Shown here: piece after piece, positions 42,267 to 51,907 of the stretch | How the letters are laid out: the number at the start of each line of letters is the position of its first letter | Numbering within the stretch: position 1 is the stretch's first letter | Assembly (NCBI RefSeq): GCF_036924515.1 | Contig: NZ_JAZHRR010000001.1 | Coordinates: 777,001-841,000 of the forward strand | DNA from: Bradyrhizobium sp. AZCC 1610 | GTDB lineage: Bacteria > Pseudomonadota > Alphaproteobacteria > Rhizobiales > Xanthobacteraceae | Length of the DNA stretch: 64,000 nt | Direction: 5' to 3' | Notes under the pieces: model-generated | Told to the model about the DNA's origin: nothing | Databases searched by the model: none | Seen by the model: the letters and a program-made list of their open reading frames with translations, nothing else | Position numbers and translations under genes: made by a program

Positions 42267-42677
42267 CTATTTCGGCTGCAGCTTCAAGGCCGCCGAGTTG
42301 ATGCAGTAGCGCAGGCCGGTCGGGCCGGGGCCGTCGGGAAAGACGTGGCCGAGATGGCCGTTGCATTTCGAGCACAACACCTCGGTGCGGACCATGCCGT
42401 GGCTGATATCATGCTCCTCGTCGACATGGCCGTCGACGGCAGGCGCGGTGAAGCTCGGCCAGCCGCAGCCGGAGTCGAACTTGGCATCGGATTCGAACAG
42501 CGTCTGGCCGCAGCCGGCGCAGGTATAGGTGCCCTTGCGGTGCTCGTGCTCATATTCACCGGAGAACGGCCGCTCGGTCGCCTTCTCGCGCAGCACGGCG
42601 TACTGCATCGGCGTCAGCTCGCGGCGCCACTCGGCCTCGCTCTTGACGAGCTTGCCGGATGTCTTGGTGTCGGACAT
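42267..42677 (-). CDS. msrB: Peptide-methionine (R)-S-oxide reductase
   Basis: 136 residues. It reduces the R form of methionine sulfoxide in proteins. The zinc site is complete: Cys53/Cys56 (CAGC) and Cys102/Cys105 (CSKC). The catalytic Cys125 is in RYCINS, and the possible resolving Cys71 is in SGCGWPSF. The conserved [17 protein letters not shown] block is intact. No signal peptide is seen, so it is cytosolic. It follows msrA by 24 bases on the same strand and is likely cotranscribed. Confidence 0.96.
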   Translation of the reverse strand: MSDTKTSGKLVKSEAEWRRELTPMQYAVLREKATERPFSGEYEHEHRKGTYTCAGCGQTLFESDAKFDSGCGWPSFTAPAVDGHVDEEHDISHGMVRTEVLCSKCNGHLGHVFPDGPGPTGLRYCINSAALKLQPK

Positions 42678-42701
42678 TTAGCCTCCTTAATTGGTAGCCC
42701 T

Positions 42702-43421
42702 TCAATTAGTGGCCTTGGCGTTGCTCACCAGCGTCGGCTTCTCGATGTAGTTTTCCGCAAAGATCTTCTTCAGGTTCTCGATCTTCGGCATGTCGTTGAA
42801 GACAATATAGGGCTGCTTCGGGTGCAGCGTCAGGTAGTCCTGGTGATAGTCTTCCGCCGCATAGAACGCCTGCAGCGGGCCGACCTTGGTCACGATCGGC
42901 TTCTTGTAGACCTTGGCGGCGTTGAGCTGGGCGATATAGGCTTCCGCCACCTTCTTCTGCTCGTCATTGGCGGTGAAGATCGCCGAGCGATATTGCGTAC
43001 CGGTGTCCGGGCCCTGGCGGTTCAACTGCGTCGGGTCGTGCACGACGGAGAAGAAAATCTGCAGGATCTTGCCGTAGCTGATCTTCTTCGGATCGTACTT
43101 GATCTCGACCGCCTCGGCGTGTCCGGTCGTGCCGGTGCCGATCATGGTGTAGTTCGCGGTCATCTTGCTGCCGCCGGAATAGCCGGACACCGCGTTGAGC
43201 ACGCCTGCGGTGTGCTGGTACACGCCCTGCACGCCCCAGAAGCAACCGCCCGCGATCACGGCGGTCTGGATGCCGTCGGCCGCCTGAACGTCGAGGGCGG
43301 GAGGCGGAATGATGACGGCTTCCTCGGAGGCACGCGAGGGGCTGATGGCGAACGCGGCAATGGCCAGCGCGCCGATGGCGGCAGCGCACAGCGACAGGCG
43401 GCTGAGATGGCGAGGGGACAT
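42702..43421 (-). CDS. msrA: Exported peptide-methionine (S)-S-oxide reductase
   Basis: 239 residues from the ATG at 43421, placed after a GAGGAAA ribosome-binding site. A signal peptide is evident (LCAAAIGALAIAAFAISPSR, then ASEE), so the enzyme should act in the periplasm. The MsrA core has AVIAGGCFWG with the catalytic Cys60, GYSGG, GTTGHAEAVEI, QFY-type FYAAEDYHQDYL and a C-terminal helix. It reduces the S form of methionine sulfoxide. Unlike MsrB downstream, it has an export signal. The larger frame to 43838 is not supported. Confidence 0.95.
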   Translation of the reverse strand: MSPRHLSRLSLCAAAIGALAIAAFAISPSRASEEAVIIPPPALDVQAADGIQTAVIAGGCFWGVQGVYQHTAGVLNAVSGYSGGSKMTANYTMIGTGTTGHAEAVEIKYDPKKISYGKILQIFFSVVHDPTQLNRQGPDTGTQYRSAIFTANDEQKKVAEAYIAQLNAAKVYKKPIVTKVGPLQAFYAAEDYHQDYLTLHPKQPYIVFNDMPKIENLKKIFAENYIEKPTLVSNAKATN

Positions 43422-43686
43422 GGTTTCCTCTTTCGGCATTGGTTGGGGGCAGTCTAGAGCGGGATCGGCGTTTCGCAATTGGCTCAAGGCGTTCCGATGC
43501 CCTAGATACGGCCTTGGCCGCGGATTGTTACGGCCCGCGCCACACGAGTTCGTGAATAAAGCTGCGCCCGCGCAAGGCCTTATGGAAGGGCGATCGGTCA
43601 CGCTTGACCGGTGCGGGCCTGCCTTTCCACAATGAACCGCTGGTCGCGCGCCGCGACCAAAATCCATGCGCCGGAGCGTTCCGCCG

Positions 43687-45381
43687 ATGTTGCGGGCCTT
43701 GTTGCTGGGTCTCGTCATGTTTATCGCCGCCGGCCCCGCGCGGGCCGCGGGCGATGTCGAAACCTGCCGGAATTCCACGGCGGAACCCACAGCACGCCTC
43801 GCGGCCTGCGAAAGCGTGATCGCCGACGAGAGGATCACCGGCCCCTCCAGGGCCGCCGCCTTCTGGTTTCGTGGCGACTCGCTGGTGAAGAAGCGCGATT
43901 ACGATGGCGCGATCGCGGCTTTCACCGCCTCGCACGAGATCGCGCCCCAGAATATCAATGTCATCAATGCGCGGGGCAACGCCTACAGCTACAAGGGCGA
44001 CGACGAGCGAGCGCTGGCCGATTACGATCTGTGCCTGCAGCTACGCCCGACTTTCGGCACCGCCTACAACAACCGCGGCGTGATCTTCATGCGCAGGGGC
44101 GAGCTGCAGCGCGCGCTGGATGAATTCAACCTGGCGGTCAAACACATCTTCAACGATCAGAGCCGCTACCTGCACCATTACAACCGCGGCCGCCTGCAGG
44201 GATTGATGAAACTGTACGACGCCTCGCTCGCCGACTTCGCCGAGGCGCAAAAGGTCAATCCCGACGGTCCGCAAGTTCCGGCCTACCGGTGCGTTACCTA
44301 CACCGGCATGGGCAGGTTCGACGACGCGCTCGTTGACTGCAATGCAGCGTTGGCGAAGTCACCGAACAATGTTTATGGGCTGACCAGCCGCGGCAATGCC
44401 TATCTCGGCAAGGGCAATCTCGACGCCGCCCTCAGCGATTACGACCGGGTGCTCAAGATCAATCCGAACTACGTTCGCGCCTATGTCGGCCGCGGGCAGC
44501 TTTTCGAGAAACGCCGCAACCTCGCCGCCGCACGTGCCGACTATCGCCTGGCGGCCAACGCCGTGGCGGCGCAGCGCGAGGATATCGACACTACGCTAGC
44601 GCGCGCCGTCGCCAAGGAGCGGCTGGAGGCGCTATTGGGCACGGCTCCAGCAGGCAAAGCCACACCGCCGGCCGGCCCGCGCAAGGTTGCGCTGATCGTC
44701 GGCAATGGCGCCTACCGGAACGCTGCGCCGCTGGAAAATCCACCGCGTGACGCCAAATTGATCGCATCGACCTTTCGGGAGCTTGGCTTTGCCGCCGTGA
44801 CGCTGGCGCCCGATCTCACGCGGGACAAATTCTTTGCCGCCCTGCACGAATTCGGCCTCGAGGCCGAAAAGGCGGATTGGGCCGTGGTCTATTATGCCGG
44901 CCACGGCATGGAGATCGGCGGCGTGAACTATCTGATCCCGGTCGATGCCAGGCTGAAGGCCGACAGTGACGCGGAGACGCAGGCGGTGGCGCTCGAGCAG
45001 GTGATCGGGGCAGTTGCCGGCGCGCGCAAGCTGCGGCTGGTGATGCTCGATGCGTGCCGTGATAATCCGTTCGAGAAGACCATGCAGCGGACCATCGCGC
45101 TAAAATTGGTCAACCGGGGCTTTTCCAACATCGAGCCGGAAGCCGGCTTCATGGTGGTCTACGCCGCCAAGCACGGCGAGACCGCGCTCGATGGCGATTC
45201 CCCGAACAGTCCGTTCGCCACCGCGCTGGCGCGGGTCATCAAGGAGCCGAAGATCGAGGTGCGGAAGCTGTTCGACATCGTCCGCGACGATGTCTGGAAG
45301 GCCACCAATCGCACGCAGCAGCCTTTCACCTACGGCTCATTGCCGGGGCGCGAGGATTTTTACTTCGTGGCGGCGAAGTAG
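43687..45381 (+). CDS. TPR-repeat caspase-family (peptidase C14) exported protein
   Basis: 564 residues from the ATG at 43687 (an ATG seven codons earlier is also possible). A signal peptide ends near GPARAAG. Residues about 60-280 hold TPR-type repeats (WFRGDSLVKKRDYDGAIAAF, NARGNAYSYKGDDERALADY, RGNAYLGKGNLDAALSDYDR). The C-terminal part from about 325 is a caspase-like p20 domain: ALIVGNGAYRNAAPLENPPR, the catalytic dyad His406 in YYAGHG and Cys457 in DACRDNPF, and the closing SPFATALARV. This is a bacterial orthocaspase-like protease or pseudo-protease with a protein-interaction arm. It is probably periplasmic. Targets are unknown. Confidence 0.9.
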   Translation: MLRALLLGLVMFIAAGPARAAGDVETCRNSTAEPTARLAACESVIADERITGPSRAAAFWFRGDSLVKKRDYDGAIAAFTASHEIAPQNINVINARGNAYSYKGDDERALADYDLCLQLRPTFGTAYNNRGVIFMRRGELQRALDEFNLAVKHIFNDQSRYLHHYNRGRLQGLMKLYDASLADFAEAQKVNPDGPQVPAYRCVTYTGMGRFDDALVDCNAALAKSPNNVYGLTSRGNAYLGKGNLDAALSDYDRVLKINPNYVRAYVGRGQLFEKRRNLAAARADYRLAANAVAAQREDIDTTLARAVAKERLEALLGTAPAGKATPPAGPRKVALIVGNGAYRNAAPLENPPRDAKLIASTFRELGFAAVTLAPDLTRDKFFAALHEFGLEAEKADWAVVYYAGHGMEIGGVNYLIPVDARLKADSDAETQAVALEQVIGAVAGARKLRLVMLDACRDNPFEKTMQRTIALKLVNRGFSNIEPEAGFMVVYAAKHGETALDGDSPNSPFATALARVIKEPKIEVRKLFDIVRDDVWKATNRTQQPFTYGSLPGREDFYFVAAK

Positions 45382-45386
45382 GTCTT

Positions 45387-45497
45387 GTGTCCCGGACGCG
45401 GTGCAGCGTGCAACGCTGCGCCGGGACCTATTGCCGGCCGCTCGTGGACCCCCGGATCAGCAGCGCATCACTTCGTGCTGCGCAGCATCCGGGGAAC
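45387..45497. repeat. CCCGG-rich palindromic repeat family C, copy 3 (reversed)
   Basis: It reads GTGTCCCGGACGCGGTGCAG at the left and CGCAGCATCCGGGGAAC at the right, the reverse complement order of the copy at 24848. It fills the gap between the convergent caspase and helicase genes. Confidence 0.75.
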
Positions 45498-45509
45498 GCC
45501 GGCTTCAAG

Positions 45510-46625
45510 TCACACCACCACGCTCAGCCGCTTCGCCGCGCGCGTAATCCCCGTGTAGAGCCATCTCGCCCGGCTGTCCTGGAACGCAAAGCTCTCGTCG
45601 AACAGCACCACGTCGTCCCATTGCGAGCCCTGCGACTTGTGCACGGTGAGCACGTAGCCAAAGTCGAACTCGTCATACGGCTTGCGCTCCTCCCACGGGA
45701 TCGCCTCGATGCCGCCCTCGAAGCAATCATGGCGTACCGAGACCTTGGTCACCTTGTGGCCGAACTCCTCGTCGGGCGAGAGCCGCATGGTCAGGATTTT
45801 TGATTTCGCCCGCGGCTGGGTGCGCGATTTGACGCGCCACAGCCCGCCGTTGAACAGGCCCTTCTTGCGGTTGTTGCGCAGGCAGACCAGCTTGTCGCCG
45901 GCCACCGGAAAGGGGTCCTCGATGTTCTGTTTCTGGCGAACGCGCTTGTTGTAGGCGCGGCGGGTGTTGTTGCGCCCGACCAGCACCTGGTCGGCGCTCA
46001 TTACGCGATCCGGATCGAGTTCGCTGCGCGGGACTACCTCGCTCTCGCCATGGCGGCCGATTTCGAGTTCGCGGCCCTCGCGGATATCCATCGACATCCG
46101 CACGATCGGGTCATCCTGGGCCTGGCGATGCACCTCGGTCAGCATCGCGTCGGGCTCGCAGTCCGTGAAGAAACCGCCGCCCTGGATCGGCGGCAATTGC
46201 GCGGGATCGCCGAGCACCAGCAAGGGACAGTCGAACGACATCAGGTCGCGGCCAAGCTCCGCATCGACCATCGAACATTCGTCGATCACGATCAGCTTTG
46301 CTTTGGAAGCGGGCGCGTCATCCCACAGTTCGAAACTCGGCTGCTCGACGCCCGATTCCTTGGCGCGATAGATCAGCGAGTGGATGGTGGAGGCGTTGTC
46401 GCAACCCTTGTTGCGCATCACCAGCGCGGCCTTGCCCGTGAAGGCCGCATACTTCACCTCGCCATCGACGCCATCGGCGATGTGCCGCGCCAGCGTGGTC
46501 TTGCCGGTGCCGGCATAGCCGAACAGGCGGAATACCGGCGGCGTGCCGCCCCTGCCGGGCTTGGCCTTCAGCCAGTCGGCAACGGCCTTCAGCGCGGAAT
46601 CTTGATGCGGCGTGAACTTGGTCAT
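45510..46625 (-). CDS. RecD/UvrD-like single-protein ATP-dependent DNA helicase
   Basis: 371 residues from the ATG at 46625. It is a compact superfamily 1 helicase: Walker A GYAGTGKTT at 36-44, Walker B VIDECSMVD with Asp-Glu 115-116, LGDPAQLPPIQGGGFF (motif III), and in the C-terminal UvrD_C_2-type part LTVHKSQGSQWDDVVLFDES (motif V) and YTGITRAAKRLSVV (motif VI). It resembles RecD2/phage Dda-type helicases but lacks extra domains. It is likely a 5'-3' helicase in repair or replication restart. It stands alone, with no RecBC partner nearby. Confidence 0.9.
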   Translation of the reverse strand: MTKFTPHQDSALKAVADWLKAKPGRGGTPPVFRLFGYAGTGKTTLARHIADGVDGEVKYAAFTGKAALVMRNKGCDNASTIHSLIYRAKESGVEQPSFELWDDAPASKAKLIVIDECSMVDAELGRDLMSFDCPLLVLGDPAQLPPIQGGGFFTDCEPDAMLTEVHRQAQDDPIVRMSMDIREGRELEIGRHGESEVVPRSELDPDRVMSADQVLVGRNNTRRAYNKRVRQKQNIEDPFPVAGDKLVCLRNNRKKGLFNGGLWRVKSRTQPRAKSKILTMRLSPDEEFGHKVTKVSVRHDCFEGGIEAIPWEERKPYDEFDFGYVLTVHKSQGSQWDDVVLFDESFAFQDSRARWLYTGITRAAKRLSVVV

Positions 46626-46824
46626 GAGGTCCAGATGGAGAGAAGAGCGGGCGGTGAGGCCGCGACTCAACGGAAGCGTAAAGCTAACCATTCGCGCGTT
46701 CCTTGCAAGGCTGCTTCCGTGCCACGGAATTGCAGTTTCGCGGTCGAGGCTGGACTTGGGATGCATGGCGAATACACTGACCGAAAACAACAAGCGGTCT
46801 TAACGAGCGCTCTTGGGAGGCGTC

Positions 46825-48033
46825 ATGAAATTCGGCATCTTTTACGAGCTGCAACTGCCGCGCCCATGGCAAGAGGGCGACGAGCTCCGGCTCTACCAGA
46901 ACGCGCTGACCCAACTCGAGACCGCCGACCGGCTCGGCTATGATTATGCATGGGTGGTCGAACATCATTTCCTCGAGGAATATTCCCACTCGCCCGCGCC
47001 GGAATCCTTTCTCGCTGCGGCCAGCCAGCGGACCAAGAACATCCGGCTCGGCCACGGCATTTTCCAGCTCACCACCAATCATCCCGCCCGGGTCGCCGAA
47101 CGCGTCGCGGTGCTCGATCTCCTCAGCAACGGCCGCTGCGAATTCGGCATGGGCGAGAGCGCGTCGATCACCGAGCTGACGCCGTTCGGCCGCGACATGG
47201 AAACCAAGCGCGAGGTGTTCGAGGAAGCGGTCCAGGCGATCTTTCCGATGTTCACGAAGGTGGGCACCGAGCATCACGGCAAGTATTTCGACATTCCCTT
47301 GCGCAACGTGGTGCCGAAGCCGGTGCAGAAGCCGCATCCGCCGCTGTGGATGGCGTGCTCGCAACTGCCGACCATCGAGCGTGCCGGCGAGAACGGCTTT
47401 GGCGCGCTCGGCTTCCAGTTCGTCAGCGCGGAAGCCGCTCATGCCTGGGTGCATGCCTATTACAACGCAATTACAAAACGGCTGAAGAAACTCGCCGATT
47501 ACGAGATCAATCCGAACATGGCGCTGGTTTCGTTCTTCATGTGCGCCAAGACGGATGAGGAGGCCCGCGCCCGCGCCGACGGCGCCACCTTCTTCCAGTT
47601 CGCGCTGCGCTATTACGGCGCGTCGCAGAACCGGCAACGTCCGGATCCTGGCACCGTCAACATGTGGGATGAGTACAACAAGTGGAAGCGCGACAATCCG
47701 GAAGCGCAGGAGGCGGCGCTGCGCGGCGGCCTGATCGGCTCGCCGGAAACCATCCGAAAGAAGCTGCGGCGTTTCCGCACTTCGCACATTGACCAGGTGA
47801 TCTTGCTCAACCAGGCCGGCAAGAACACCCACGAGCACATCTGCGAGTCGCTCGAACTGTTCGCCAAAGAGGTGATGCCGGAGTTCCAGAACGATCCCGA
47901 ACATGATGAGTGGAAGAAGGGCGTGATGAGCGGCGCGATCCAGCTTGAAGAAATCGACACTGAAGCTTTCAAGGACCGTTATGGCAAGCTGGCAATCAAT
48001 GTCGCGCCGGCGCAGAGGGTGGCGGCGGGATAG
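46825..48033 (+). CDS. LLM-class flavin-dependent monooxygenase-like protein
   Basis: 402 residues from the ATG at 46825 with GGGAGG just upstream. It has a luciferase-like TIM-barrel: MKFGIFYELQLPRPWQEGDE, YDYAWVVEHHFLEEYSHSPA (V-E-H-H is typical), RLGHGIFQLTTNHPARVAER, NGRCEFGMGESASITELTPF, and PPLWMACSQ. The class uses FMN(H2) and oxygen to oxidise small molecules. The C-terminus includes LIGSPETIRKKLRRF, a substrate/flavin loop common to alkanal-type members. The substrate is unknown. The upstream gene diverges. Confidence 0.9.
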   Translation: MKFGIFYELQLPRPWQEGDELRLYQNALTQLETADRLGYDYAWVVEHHFLEEYSHSPAPESFLAAASQRTKNIRLGHGIFQLTTNHPARVAERVAVLDLLSNGRCEFGMGESASITELTPFGRDMETKREVFEEAVQAIFPMFTKVGTEHHGKYFDIPLRNVVPKPVQKPHPPLWMACSQLPTIERAGENGFGALGFQFVSAEAAHAWVHAYYNAITKRLKKLADYEINPNMALVSFFMCAKTDEEARARADGATFFQFALRYYGASQNRQRPDPGTVNMWDEYNKWKRDNPEAQEAALRGGLIGSPETIRKKLRRFRTSHIDQVILLNQAGKNTHEHICESLELFAKEVMPEFQNDPEHDEWKKGVMSGAIQLEEIDTEAFKDRYGKLAINVAPAQRVAAG

Positions 48034-48096
48034 CGGCTGGGCCGATGCCCCACGGTGTGTTAGCCTTGCGAAGGCTCAACATGGTGCGGCTGTCTG

Positions 48097-48252
48097 ATGA
48101 AGCGATTGGCGACCTGGGTATTTTACGGCATCGGCGCGGTCGCGATCGCCTATCTCGCACTATACGCCTATGCGGTTTTCACCGGCCGCGATCTGCAGCC
48201 CGGCGATCCCATCCATATTTTCCGTAAGCCGGATGCGCCGAGTTATTCGTGA
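48097..48252 (+). CDS. Small single-pass membrane protein, 51 residues
   Basis: The ATG at 48097 gives MKRLATWVFYGIGAVAIAYL, then ALYAYAVFTGRDLQPGDPIH and IFRKPDAPSYS. Residues 6-27 form one membrane helix, and the short soluble tail has conserved-looking G-R-D-x-Q-P-G-D. It starts 63 bases after the flavin monooxygenase stop and may be cotranscribed. The charge pattern suggests an N-in membrane protein. Function is unknown; this type of small protein is easily missed by gene callers. Confidence 0.6.
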   Translation: MKRLATWVFYGIGAVAIAYLALYAYAVFTGRDLQPGDPIHIFRKPDAPSYS

Positions 48253-48258
48253 TGCATC

Positions 48259-48383
48259 GTGTCCCGGACGCGGTGCAGCGTGGCAACGCTGCTCCGCAGA
48301 GCCGGGACCCATCGTCAGCCATAAGTAAGTTGGGCCCCGGCTCAGCAGCGCACCGCTGCCGCGATGCGCTGCGTCCGGGGAAC
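48259..48383. repeat. CCCGG-rich palindromic repeat family C, copy 4 (reversed)
   Basis: It begins GTGTCCCGGACGCGGTGCAG and ends GCGCTGCGTCCGGGGAAC. An inner pair, CCGGGACCCATCG and GGGCCCCGGCTC, continues the hairpin. It sits between the small membrane protein gene and the end of flbD, seven bases from each. Confidence 0.75.
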
Positions 48384-48390
48384 ATACGGC

Positions 48391-49770
<1,380 letters not shown>

Positions 49771-49824
49771 TTTTATCTCCTGTCCGTCTGTTCGCGCCGT
49801 TCACGGCGCGTATCGCCAAAATTG

Positions 49825-50175
49825 TTAGCTGCGTTCCGCCTTGATGATTTCCGTCATGGTCACGCCGAGCTTGTCTTCCACCAGCACGACCTCACCACGC
49901 GCCACCAGGCGGTTGTTGACGTAGATGTCGATGGCTTCGCCGACGCGGCGGTCGAGTTCGAGCACGGTGCCGGGTCCAAGCTTCAACAATTCGCCGACGT
50001 CCATCTTGGAGCGGCCGAGCACGGCCGAGACCTGCACCGGCACGTCGAACACGGCCTCGAGGTCGGCGGCGATGCGCGAGGCCTGTTCGTCCTCGTTGTA
50101 GGCCAGATCGTCGATCGGCGGGGCGTCCGCGGCGTTGAGATCGGGTAGCGGTACCTGTGCGTCGGTGTCACTCAT
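49825..50175 (-). CDS. fliN: Flagellar motor switch protein FliN
   Basis: 116 residues with a C-terminal SpoA domain: LEAVFDVPVQVSAVLGRSKM, VGELLKLGPGTVLELDRRVG and VNNRLVARGEVVLVEDKLGV. FliN builds the C ring at the cytosolic base of the flagellum, where CheY-phosphate binding switches rotation. The N-terminus is short and acidic. It lies 19 bases after fliH and 54 before flbD in the operon. Confidence 0.95.
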   Translation of the reverse strand: MSDTDAQVPLPDLNAADAPPIDDLAYNEDEQASRIAADLEAVFDVPVQVSAVLGRSKMDVGELLKLGPGTVLELDRRVGEAIDIYVNNRLVARGEVVLVEDKLGVTMTEIIKAERS

Positions 50176-50194
50176 GGTTCAGTCCTCATGGCCT

Positions 50195-50821
50195 TTACGT
50201 TTCGGCCTGATCGCGGGACGCCAGATAGCGCCCGACGAGTTCGCTGATCTTCACTTCGATGGCTGCGCGTTCCAGCACCATGCCGCCGTCGGCCCATTCG
50301 ATCCTGCAGTCGCCGGTGGCAATTCCAGGCTCGGCCAGGATCACCAGCCGGCCCTCGAAGCCGCTTTGGGCCGCCTGCCGTTCGATCTTCTCGCGCGCGG
50401 CCTCGTAGAGCTGGTCGTTGATGCGGACGACGAGATGCGGGATTGCGACCAGGTGGGAGAAGCAGTCGCTGACGAGGGCAGTGATTTCGCCGAGCGGTTC
50501 GCGGACGATCAGTTCGCTGCACAGCTTGCGCGCCACCGCGACCGCGACTTCGACCGCCTCGGTTTCCATCCTGGCCTCGATGCCGGAGAAGCGCGTGGCG
50601 ATACCCCTGATGGCGATGCCGATCTCTTCCAGCGCCAGCGCCGAGCGGCGGTCGCTCTCCACCCTGGCCTCGTGCTGGGCCGCCTCGTAGCCGGCGCGGT
50701 AGGCACGTGCCTCGGCCTCGGCGATCTTCTGCGCGATCTCGGTGGCCGTTGCCGCGCGCTCGCGCGCCTTGTCCGGCGCCGCGAAGTCTGTGTCGAACAA
50801 GAATTTTGCGGGCGCGGCCAT
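50195..50821 (-). CDS. fliH: FliH-like flagellar export regulator (Caulobacter FlbE/FliH)
   Basis: 208 residues. The N-terminal third is helical and Ala/Glu-rich (DKARERAATATEIAQKIAEA, with A-x-x-x-G-like packing), and the C-terminal half (EEIGIAIRGIATRFSGIEAR onward) matches the FliH/HrpE stator family, which holds the export ATPase FliI. The start ATG at 50821 overlaps the fliG stop (TGATG), so translation is coupled. It occupies the position of flbE/fliH in the Caulobacter fliF operon. No fliI gene is in this window. Confidence 0.85.
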   Translation of the reverse strand: MAAPAKFLFDTDFAAPDKARERAATATEIAQKIAEAEARAYRAGYEAAQHEARVESDRRSALALEEIGIAIRGIATRFSGIEARMETEAVEVAVAVARKLCSELIVREPLGEITALVSDCFSHLVAIPHLVVRINDQLYEAAREKIERQAAQSGFEGRLVILAEPGIATGDCRIEWADGGMVLERAAIEVKISELVGRYLASRDQAET

Positions 50822-51906
50822 CAGTACACCAGTTCGTCGTCGGCGCGGTTCTTGGTCAGCGTGATTTCGCCCCTGGCGGCCATGTCCTTGGCAAGGTTGA
50901 CGAGCAGCGCCTGCGCCTCGTCGACATCACGCAGCCGCACCGGCCCCATCGCGGCCATATCGTCCATCAGCATCTTGCCGGCGCGTGAGGACATGTTGCC
51001 GAGGAAGAAGGCACGCACCTCCTCATTGGCGCTCTTCAACGCGATGCCGAGCTTGTCCTTGTCGACATTGCGCATCAGCGTCTGGGCCGAGGCGGAGTCG
51101 AGCTTGATGAGGTCGTCGAAGGTAAACATCAGCGCCTTGATGCGCTCGGCGGATTCGCGGTTTTCCTCTTCCAGCGAGGTGATGAAGCGGGTCTCGGTCT
51201 GGCGGTCGAAATTGTTGAAGATTTCGGCCATCACCTCGTGGGCGTCGCGACGGCGGGTCTGCGACAGGTTGGACATGAACTCGGTGCGCAGCGTCTGCTC
51301 GACGCGCTCGATGACTTCCTTCTGCACCGCTTCCATCTTCAGCATGCGGCCGACCACGTCCAGCGCAAGATCCTCGGGCAGGATCGCCAGCACGCGCGCG
51401 GCGTGCTCCGGCTTCAGCTTCGACAGCACCACTGCGATGGTCTGCGGGTATTCGTTCTTGAGGTAGTTGGCGAGCACCTCTTCCTGCACGTTGGAGAGCT
51501 TCTCCCACATGTTGCGGCCGGCGGGGCCGCGAATTTCATCCATGATGCCGGTGACGCGCTCGGACGGCAGATATTGCTGCAACAGCCGCTCGGTGGCGTC
51601 GAAGGTGCCCATCAGCGCGCCGGATGCCGACATCCGCGAAACGAATTCGAGCAGCAGGTCTTCCACGATGTCGGCTTCGACGGTGCCGAGCGTCGACATA
51701 TGGATCGACAGTTCGCGTACCTCGTCGTCGTCGAGCAGCGACCACACCTTGCCGCCATATTGCTCGCCCAGCGCCAGCATCAGGATGGCGGCGCGCTTCG
51801 GGCCGCTCAGCGGCTTGCCCTTCGGCCGGCTCGCCTGACGGCTCGCCAGCGCCGAGATGACGGTGGTGATGTCGTTGGCGTTTGAAGTTTGCGGTACGGC
51901 GGCCAT
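50821..51906 (-). CDS. fliG: Flagellar motor switch protein FliG
   Basis: 361 residues. N-domain ([20 protein letters not shown]) binds FliF. The middle domain carries EHPQ-like [20 protein letters not shown], and the C-domain has [20 protein letters not shown] and [20 protein letters not shown], then the charged torque helix [20 protein letters not shown]. FliG converts ion flow through the stator into rotation. Its start is two bases after the fliF stop region. Family length is about 330-360, so it is complete. Confidence 0.96.
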   Translation of the reverse strand: MAAVPQTSNANDITTVISALASRQASRPKGKPLSGPKRAAILMLALGEQYGGKVWSLLDDDEVRELSIHMSTLGTVEADIVEDLLLEFVSRMSASGALMGTFDATERLLQQYLPSERVTGIMDEIRGPAGRNMWEKLSNVQEEVLANYLKNEYPQTIAVVLSKLKPEHAARVLAILPEDLALDVVGRMLKMEAVQKEVIERVEQTLRTEFMSNLSQTRRRDAHEVMAEIFNNFDRQTETRFITSLEEENRESAERIKALMFTFDDLIKLDSASAQTLMRNVDKDKLGIALKSANEEVRAFFLGNMSSRAGKMLMDDMAAMGPVRLRDVDEAQALLVNLAKDMAARGEITLTKNRADDELVY

Positions 51907-51907
51907 G

